DNA from: Flammula alnicola
Taxonomy: Eukaryota; Basidiomycota; Agaricomycetes; Agaricales; Strophariaceae
DNA length: 64,000 bases
Assembly (NCBI GenBank): GCA_015499995.1
Contig: JADNRV010000105.1
Span: forward strand, 62,001-126,000
Direction: 5' to 3'
This document shows, piece by piece, positions 56,870 to 64,000 of this stretch. Position 1 is the first letter of the stretch. Each line of letters starts with the position of its first letter. The notes under the pieces were generated by a model. That model saw only the letters and a program-made list of their open reading frames with translations, made no database searches and had not been told where the DNA came from. Both the position numbers and the translations under genes were made by a program.

Positions 56870-57085
56870 GGAGGCTAAAAGCCTGGACTAGAGGGTATAG
56901 CATATACGTGTCGCTGATCAGTATGAGTGCGTCATTGACGTCGAACAGCGTGAGTGGGCGGCCCTTCGCAGTGTCTGTTGCTTTCGTTACGCCAAGTAGT
57001 TGGTCGATGGGATAATCCAGCCCATAATGTTTCTGTTAATCGATAAGGTCCAAAATGGCCATTTCATTTTCAAGTTTTTGGGCTT
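56870..57085 (-). pseudogene. Unidentified coding fragment with one stop
   Basis: The minus strand reads AQKLENEMAILDLID, a TAA, then in the same phase QKHYGLDYPIDQLLGVTK, ATDTAKGRPLTLFDVNDA and LILISDTYMLYPLV. This has the look of a conserved cellular protein exon rather than transposon sequence, and an acceptor-like AAAG precedes it. I do not recognise the family. It may be another captured host-gene piece. Confidence 0.45.
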
Positions 57086-57807
57086 TAGAGAGATATATTC
57101 AAGAAAAATCTACCGGTACAAGCCTCCATCCTGGGCGATGATCCTATATTCAGAACACTCTAACCCAAACCTGATCAACGGAGAAGCATAGACGGCCCCA
57201 TCTGGATCACCTGTTGGGATGGCATTTGTCTTCGCATGGGCCCAGGTCGGCTTCAAGCAATGGTTTGGCGGGGGTGTGGGCGCATTTTGCATGGCTGGCT
57301 TCGCCGATATATATATACGTCGGGGCTGGTAGCATCCGGGATGCTTGCAATGTCGAAAGAGCGGCAAAAGGGCGAAGCACGGGGGTTCGTAGCCCAGGAA
57401 ACTGTGTAGGAGGGTACAGGGTAAGTAGTGCGAGGTTAGTGAGCAACCTACCTGCTGGGCCTCCCACTGCACAGATTCCCCCCATGTGTTCCTGTTTCCC
57501 GTCCCATACTACGTGGCCAACGGAAACTGTCGCGCTATTGCTGAAGGCTGGCAAGTTGGGTCGTGAGTGCTGAGGAGCGATGTGCTGGCTTTCCTCTCGT
57601 TGTACATGGGGATCCTTATGGGCCGTCGATAAGTATGGGCGGTGGTGGGAGGTAGTGATCGTCCAAACGCCTGAATCTGAACAGCGGCTGTGAGGTAACT
57701 AAAAATAGCCCTCGGAGATAAGCGGCTTACAAATTAATTAAAACAAACATCGGAAGTTATCGGCTGCATAAACGTTACATGGCCCAAAATTAGCTGGGGT
57801 GGGCCGC
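57086..57807. other. No gene seen
   Basis: Both strands are open over 57200-57570 but neither frame has recognisable content. A TATATATATA tract lies near 57308. Confidence 0.35.
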
Positions 57808-57845
57808 TATAAGAACGAATCCTCATTTCATTCGGACTCGTAACA
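57808..57845 (+). promoter_or_regulatory. TATAAGAACG...GGACTCGTAAC motif, second copy
   Basis: Nearly identical to 6129-6166 and, like it, just upstream of a transposon-related coding region. See that entry. Confidence 0.5.
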
Positions 57846-57850
57846 GATGT

Positions 57851-59504
57851 GTGACAGACCACCGTGTCGAGCAGCCTCACGAAGCAGTCAACTCGACTTA
57901 TTTATCCATTTCACGGACACAGAGATCTCTTTCTTACAATTATGAAGCTATAGTACGTGTCTTTGATGATTTACTCAATGGCGGATATATTAAAATCTAT
58001 CGTCTTCAAGTCAAATCATCAGAAACCCTCACATTAATTTATACAACTACAGCAATGACTATCTACGAACTATCAGGATTTTAAGAACAGAACAGCCATT
58101 AAAAATCACGACATCTCATTATCATGCCGCCAGAGAAGAGGAAATCGGAAGCTCAGATACAGCAATGGGAAGATGCTCAGGCAAACCGCTTCAAGACAGT
58201 CAAGAAAGTCGAGATCACACCACAACGACTTACTGTGTCTACGGCTGACAAGAAGAAGCTAGATGAAAAAGAAAAACAATACAGAAATGAACGACGAAAA
58301 ATCAATGCATGGCAAGCAAGATTACACTTCTCAATGAACAAATTGTTGTCCTACGTTCAAATACACAGGCAGAGTCAAAGATACAAGCAGCCGTTTTGCA
58401 AAAAGGAGTTGCGACACCGGGAAGAGTTGACGAATAGGCTTTGATACACAGAAGAGCAGCTGGCGAGGGAGCAAGAGCAATCAAAATCGACGCGTAAGAT
58501 TGGTCGAGCCCTGAAGGCACGATGCGCAAGGGCTCCCGTGATATTAGATGGCAAGCTGGTAAAGGCGAAGCTACGTCAATCTCACAACTTCAAGCTCAAG
58601 GAGAAAGGAGTGTACTCCCCAGAAGCGCGCTCGATGATCCGTGCTGCAGTCAACTCTGGATGCTCTCGACAGAAAGTTGGTTGCCTTATTCGAAGCATGG
58701 GCAAGTTTTTCGGTGTCGCAATCAAGGATCCCATCAGCCGCAGGCTTGTTTCGCGCGCAATGCTTGAAGGAGGGATAGCCACAAAAGTTCAGCTTGGATA
58801 TGAAATAAAATGAACTAAAAGTGGGTAATCTAATCAGACAGGGTTCGTCAACTAATCTTAACATCAATAGGCCTTACAATCAGCGGTGATGGTACATCTC
58901 ATCGAAAGCACGCCTACGAATCCCGACATGTGGCCCTCCGAGTACCAGATTACAGCAATGTTGATGGTCCTCTGTCAGAAACACCAGCAGTAAGGCTTCT
59001 CGGGGTGGACTCGACTGTTGACCAATCTAGCGACATATCGAAAGACGGCTGGATCCAGAAAATCAACGACATCAGTTGTGTCTTCAATGAAAGTCCTTTA
59101 GCCCAACGAACAGATCAGAAGTTGACACTTACCCAGTTTGCGCGGAAATTGAAAGGCATGAACGGAGATCACGCAAATAAAGAAAAATCAATGGCCTCGT
59201 CAATAAACGCCTGGAAACAAGAACTATCTATTCTCGCACTAGGAGAAGAAGCTGAAGTGGACAACATATCAGAAAGTAATCTTATGCAATATCTCGTCAC
59301 CTGGAATGAGAAAAAGGTTGCCGATGCAGGCGGAATTCGAGCATGGAATGTGCTTTCACCAGCTGACCAGATCCAGCGAGAGAAAGTATTGGTCTATGAA
59401 ATGAAGATGGACCTCGGTCTGAAGGCATACGAAGAGCTCCCAGATGACGAGAAACGAGATATCGACCTCTTTTTATGGGCCGGCTGTTGCATGCACAAGG
59501 ATCA
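57851..59504 (+). pseudogene. Transposon-associated agaric protein (WAGCCMHKD family), truncated
   Basis: A basic, coiled-coil N-terminal part (from an ATG at 58124: MPPEKRKSEAQIQQWEDAQA) leads to GVYSPEARSMIRAAVNSGCS and RLVSRAMLEGGIATKVQLGY. A TGA (58811-58813), then an intron, then TISGDGTSHRKHAYESRHVA, RLLGVDSTVDQSSDISKDGW, GGIRAWNVLSPADQIQREKV and FLWAGCCMHKD follow. I know this order (...EEARxLVRxLVxAGCS..., SADGTSHRNxxYESRH..., WAGCxCHKDLN...) from large agaric proteins of unknown function found next to transposons. The frame shifts near 58440. At 59505 the sequence switches abruptly to the Kap121 fragment exactly where the family would read KDLN, so the C-terminal part is lost. Confidence 0.65.
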
Positions 59505-59703
59505 GACTCGGCGTCATCGGCGGGCCGGAAGCGCTCTCGGCGCAGTTCCACGTCGGCATCATCGAAGCGGCGAAGCGCCAGCTGCATGCGCTGGCGGATA
59601 AACGCAAAGCAAGGGCAGCTAGGGCGACATCTAATGCGTTGGATTTCGACAGGGACGAGATGGTGCTCGGGGAGGAGATGGAAGCCTCGAGAATACAATT
59701 GTG
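59505..59703 (+). pseudogene. KAP121: Kap121/IPO5 fragment 2, next segment after fragment 1
   Basis: Frame reads RLGVIGGPEALSAQFHVGII, EAAKRQLHALADKRKARAAR and DRDEMVLGEEMEASRI. In Kap121 this directly follows the segment at the end of fragment 1 (LASLYKxF...). Both break ends share TCAGA (53793-53797 and about 59503-59507). No stop occurs until 59703. It looks like the continuation of the same gene copy, displaced by 5.7 kb of inserted or rearranged DNA. Confidence 0.8.
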
Positions 59704-61059
59704 ATAACATTGCCCAACGCGCTACATATTCGGATTAAACATAAATGGTGATCAAATGGTGCCGGTGATAATCTACCGCACCGTGTCCTAAGATTCATTT
59801 AAGCGCGACGAAGACCGAAAGCGCCTTCTCCGCCTTTGCGCCAAAGATTCCCAAAGAAAGTGCGGCGACAGTAACACATAGCCGCACTGCATCACTAGTA
59901 TTAGAACACCAAGTTTAACATATCAGACACTTTGAGGAATGTCACATACTTAGTACGTGAAATAGGTCACATTCTCCATCAAGTACACTGTACAGCACTG
60001 GGCATAAATATCCCAAGTCCGAGGGGACCTGCGATCTTCAGCGTCCGCACGGGGTCCTTCACCTCATTCTCATTCATGACGTGGTTGACGTTTGACCATC
60101 CCGTGTATGCGTTGAGCACTTTGAATGTGGCCGTCGCATACTGTATAAAAACCAGGGGTCGATCTCGATATCGTGTTTGGATGCGCATGCAGAATAGGTG
60201 AACGTCAGCCACAAAGAGGAGGAAGGCGAAAATAGAGAGGGTACACGCACATCAAAGCTTCAACGTAAGTTCTATTTCCGCAACTAAGCTTGAACTAAGC
60301 TTACAAGTAATGGGGTTGTCATCTAATATATGCGCACTGATCGGCTGCCAATTCTCTTCCAAGTTCCAGCACTTTGGCGTCCCTCGTTTTGCGAGGATCT
60401 AAGATCCTCGTACTGTCTGTCATACATTTCGTTATCCTAACTGATGACTCGACCCAGCACCAGAGGATCGGAAACACTTGGGAAACACCTCGTGTTACCT
60501 ACATGCCTCTGGTAGCCGGGCAGGCTTTTATTTCACGAGGATCTAGGATTCTCATTTTCGTGTCCTAGAACATCAATATGCATTAGGGATCTTGTCAGCC
60601 GGGTTGGTGCGAGTCGTGATGAAGTTGAATGCCAGATTAATTTATAACACGGCGTTCTCGCGATGCTCAATTACTATCCAACTGTGGTCATAGTTTGAAA
60701 CCCGTGGTCACTGTTAATGGCAAAACAACAAAATTATGGCAATGCGCCTAATCGGCACCCCAGCTATTATCAAAGAGTATTTGGTCGAGGAAGGAAACCG
60801 TGCTCATTATTGTCAGATGCAGAATAAGGAGCGTGCTGAGCGCTGAGCGCTGATCACCTAAAATTTATATTCAATTCAGTTTCACTTTGGTCAACGACTT
60901 TACCGTCCAGGATGTTTCCAAAGCCATTACCTACAATTTCGTTTCAAGTCAATTTAACACACCACACCATCCCCGCATTATCGGCATGCGTCATCATCCA
61001 AACCCGAGCACTTAAATAAAACAGAAAAACTTGCCAAAAAGCAGACCTCCGCCCATATT
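59704..61059. other. No gene; small repeats
   Basis: It contains GCGAGGATCTAAGATCCTCG at about 60389-60408 (a perfect short palindrome) with a related ACGAGGATCTAGGATTCTC near 60534. The 40-bp D-lactate dehydrogenase piece lies at 60772-60811, followed by GAGCGCTGAGCGCTGATC. No protein frame is convincing. Confidence 0.45.
60772..60811 (+). repeat. 40-bp D-lactate dehydrogenase exon piece, second copy
   Basis: Identical to 50088-50127 but lacking the rest of the fragment on either side. Confidence 0.85.
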
Positions 61060-62120
61060 ATGACTTCCCTAGACGAAGACCGCTACTACCTTCTTCGTTT
61101 GACAGCTGTTGTCATGTATGAAAGATTCAAGCCTGACCCCCCTTACACAACATGGGCTGAATACTCACAGTTAGGCAAAGAGGCCATCGGCCTGGTGCGC
61201 ATGGCCCATACAGCTATTGCAAGTATCGTTTGTTCATTTGCACAAAAACAAAACAAAAAGTAACCTCTTCAATTCCTTTACACAGATGGCTTTCATGACA
61301 GAACACCCGAATGAGTGGGCTATGGACCCTTCCGTTACTGCATTCAGGCAATCAGTATCATTGCTCTATGATACAATTCCAACAAACCGCCGTGGTGCCA
61401 GTCGGAGGGAATGGTACATGCCGCCCCCCGCTGACGGATTGGGGTGGGACTCTGTAAGCTCTCCCTCTATATGTGCTATATCACTGGCTGAGGTTGTTTC
61501 TCAGCCAACCTGCTATAATCCAGATGTGCATTTCATTTGGAATGGCCCCGAATCTACTTCTACTACACCTGCGGTTGAAACTATGGTACGCCGACTCTCT
61601 GAGGATCACCTCTCTGTTCTTTAAATAAAGGCTCACAATGCTCATTAGCGATAGGTTCGGAACGAGCTTCTCGTCACTTTGGCATTGCGATGACACTTGG
61701 GGGTTTTGTCTTCGTGGATGCATGATTCAATTTGTCAACCCCATCGTCCCGAGAAGATATATTTTCATCTTGTACGCCTGTTGTTTGGAAAAATGATAAT
61801 TTTGCGCTCTCTCCTTTTTCTCTCCTTATATGAATGACTCAGGCAATAAAGCTTGGTCCTTTCATCGAAAAATTGGTCATTCCCAGAAGCAAATGTGTGC
61901 GCTTTTCCCAGGGTTTTTGTCCGAAATCTTAGAAAAAGATGTATCGTATTTAGGAAAACTATTCTACTGCCACACGGAGTACACTGAGTTAAGGGCATTG
62001 GGCTCTATTGGGCTACGTCAAATCCCAGCCGTGGTCATCGACCTGAATATCTTGAAACAGCAGATAGATGATGCACTAGGTGAGTATTTTATGAACACTG
62101 CACGCTCTCTCAACAATTAA
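61060..62120 (+). CDS. Possible multi-exon gene, family unknown
   Basis: From an ATG at 61060: MTSLDEDRYYLLRLTAVVMY and YTTWAEYSQLGKEAIGLVRM, then after an intron ending CACAG at 61285, AFMTEHPNEWAMDPSVTAFR and SRREWYMPPPADGLGWDS. A 51-bp in-frame intron (61452-61502 region, GTAAGC...CAG) and CYNPDVHFIWNGPESTS follow to a stop near 61624. A later ATG near 61830 opens MNDSGNKAWSFHRKIGHSQK... with IPAVVIDLNILKQQIDDAL, which may be a further exon or separate gene. The first junction is out of phase with the best GTATCG donor, so either an upstream GTGCGC donor is used or there is a frameshift. No domain recognised. Confidence 0.4.
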
Positions 62121-62497
62121 TAGAAGACGAAACGTACAAGAGAGAGTAAAGCCAGTCACAAAAACCTTCAATTGCCTGTCCCGGGAGTGTTAGTTGCAAA
62201 AAGAGTAATGAGGAAAGGAAGGGATACCAACACTAAATGCGGAGAAACTCGAGTTTGGCGCCCACATCGAGCTGATATGCAGACTCCTCCTTACGCCATA
62301 TGCGGTACCCAGTTTTAGTCATAAATAGCGCATATACACACTTCTGGAGAGATCAAATGATGCTAGGAGTCACCTAGAGTAAATGGAACTTGAAGACAAT
62401 CTTGATGATGCTTGTTGCCTGCTTCTGCTAGCCCCATGGGAAGTCAACAAAAACACGCCTGTTCGTCGTACATCCTCACTCCTCACAACACGCGCGA
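62121..62497. other. Intergenic
   Basis: Spacer between the unknown gene and the 3' end of the heat-shock gene; nothing supportable seen. Confidence 0.4.
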
Positions 62498-63771
62498 CTA
62501 CGTCCTCCCAAGTGGCCCCAACCGCAACGCATTCCACGAAACCGGCGAGACCCTCCTCGAAACAACAACCCTCAACATCACGCCATCAAACTCTGCTCGC
62601 ACTTGCGCAAGATCCGCATCATAGCCAAACGATATCCTGTGCTCAAAGTGGCCTGTACAAACAAGAAAAGTTGATCAGTACACCATTTCACTCAACCCAA
62701 AAAACATGCCAACGCACCACCCCCATTCTCCCAACTATCAGCCACAACATGCAATATCCTCCTCCTCTTCGTCGCCAGCATGATGCCCTCCCTACTGAAC
62801 CCAGGCAGCCTCACCAGCAACTTGTACTCACTCGGCGTCGTCTCAATCACGATCCAGCTATCGTGCGGCGGCGGCGCGTGGCTGAGGAATGGCACATATG
62901 GCGCCTGCGAGCGCGACGATGGGTGCATCATGTCATCTGTGGGCTCAGCGGGCAGGATCCGGGGCGGTTCCGGCGGTGGCGGGTACGAACTACCCGAGCC
63001 CATCGACTGGGAGGCGAGCGCCGCGGAGGAACTGGACATGGTCGTTGTCATGGATGATAATGGGGACGCGCGGAATGGGGATACCGGCTGCGCGGTGGGT
63101 CTTGACTCATGACTGGGTGCTGGAGCACGCTGCGGTTGAGAGACGTCAGCGGCGCTGTGGGAGGATGCGCTAAAATGCTTGTGGGCGGATGGGTCGGTGT
63201 TAAAGCTAAAGCTCGAGATGGTCGATGTGATGGAGTTTGCACTATCAAAACATGAGGAGGACAAGGAGCTGGAGGACGGCGACCTTGATTCGTCGACGGG
63301 TGGACAACGAATGCTGGGCCGACTGTCTATTGGAGTTGAATGTGACGACGCCACTTCCGGTGATGATGATGGGACTGGGTCAGTATCCGACAGCGACGTG
63401 GCCGTCGCCGAAGAAGAAATAAGGGTATTTGAGGTCGGATCCGCTCTGGGCAGGGCGTAAAAGGGAATTTGGGAGGGCAGCGGGAGGGTCGTCGACGAAT
63501 ACCTGTCGACCCAGGTGGTGGACATTGGCGGCAAGTTTTGGATCGAGTCAGAGGGCGGTTGATGCTGGCGAAGATAAAAGGTCGATGTGGATGAATAAGA
63601 ATCTGAATGGCCCTCGGGCACAGAGAGCAGGCAAGAGGGAAAAACCAGAGTCGCCTGGGATGCTCCTGCTTGAGGTGTTAGTTGATCGATGGGCCTCGAG
63701 TTTCTGCTCTCTGTCGCTTCGGTGGAGGGTCGGGGACATGGCGCAGCAGACGAACTTGAAGCAAGGGACAT
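62498..63771 (-). CDS. Small heat-shock protein (alpha-crystallin domain) with long Ser-rich N-terminus
   Basis: Exon 1 from the first in-frame ATG (63771) to 62718, intron 62717-62653 (GTGCGT...ACAG), exon 2 62652-62498 ending TAG; 402 residues. Residues 1-280 are Ser/Pro/Thr-rich and probably disordered. The alpha-crystallin domain follows: WIVIETTPSEYKLLVRLPGF, SREGIMLATKRRRILHVVAD, then after the intron HFEHRISFGYDADLAQVRAE and FDGVMLRVVVSRR. The LPGF and DGVMLRVVV strands are the hallmarks of ATP-independent holdase chaperones. Upstream of 63771 the frame stays open to about 63960 without ATG, so a 5' exon beyond the window is possible. No frame damage seen. Confidence 0.8.
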
Positions 63772-64000
63772 TGGTTGCAATTGGGAGAGGTTATGGTTTA
63801 ATCTGCGAGAGGCGATGAGGGAATCTTGTTGGCTGAGATGGGTCAGTGAAGGAGGACGGGATGAGGTGCCAGAGCTTCGTCTTTGATCTTGAGAGTGAAA
63901 GATACCAGACCAAGGGGGCGAATGGGATGTATGCACGGTGAGAGAGTGGATATGAGTCAAGAGCGTCCGGCGCCTGGTTGGTGGAAAGGAAGAAGGGGGA

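Noticed and set aside
62383..63057. 224-codon plus frame at the right edge
   Set aside because: It lies opposite the small heat-shock gene, whose minus-strand frame and intron give a recognisable alpha-crystallin domain.

Overview
The window looks like nuclear DNA of a mushroom-forming basidiomycete (Agaricomycetes). Introns are short (45-90 bp) with GT...AG ends, several proteins belong to families I know mainly from agaric genomes, and the repeats include a tyrosine-recombinase (DIRS/Ngaro-like) retroelement and many short non-autonomous DNA transposons. I could not place it to genus. Nothing bacterial, plasmid-like or CRISPR-like is present. The window is mostly accessory, repeat-rich DNA in which intact genes are the minority.

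Layout. 1-7700: a coiled-coil coding fragment running off the left edge, a 503-bp repeat present twice in inverted orientation (1117-1619 and 4714-5216), a 69-bp minisatellite and a decayed Tc1/mariner-type transposase. 7759-10708: a multi-exon minus-strand gene with a cysteine-cluster module of a type seen in agaric transposon-associated proteins. 10709-16476: AT-rich repeats, a large hairpin and an element with an 8-bp target duplication (13695-14271). 16477-23627: the centrepiece, a gag / reverse transcriptase-RNase H / tyrosine recombinase retroelement on the minus strand. It is enclosed by about 230-bp terminal inverted repeats with a perfect 9-bp flanking duplication, and a 1.5-kb hAT-like element (8-bp duplication) is inserted in its RT reading frame. 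23628-31400: more inverted-repeat elements, including the first of two hAT-like relatives (28856-30022), and an unrecognised gene with one stop. 31857-34070: a broken copy of part of fungal adenylate cyclase (leucine-rich repeats, PP2C-like domain, start of the cyclase domain). 39633-42840: the second hAT-like relative, then an intact 470-aa HNH-like gene whose ATG lies 21 bp beyond the element's flanking duplication, and a convergent 115-aa gene. 47575-48546: a gene in which an intron-exon unit has been tandemly duplicated. 49708-59703: pieces of host genes, namely D-lactate dehydrogenase and the importin Kap121. The Kap121 sequence is in two consecutive pieces 5.7 kb apart, the second fused to a transposon-associated gene. 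62498-63771: a small heat-shock (alpha-crystallin domain) gene at the right edge.

Together the region reads as a nested-insertion island that also collects intron-bearing host-gene fragments. Only the HNH-like gene, its convergent neighbour, the exon-duplication gene, the cysteine-cluster gene and the small heat-shock gene look plausibly intact. Family assignments come from motif recognition by eye and were not checked by database search.
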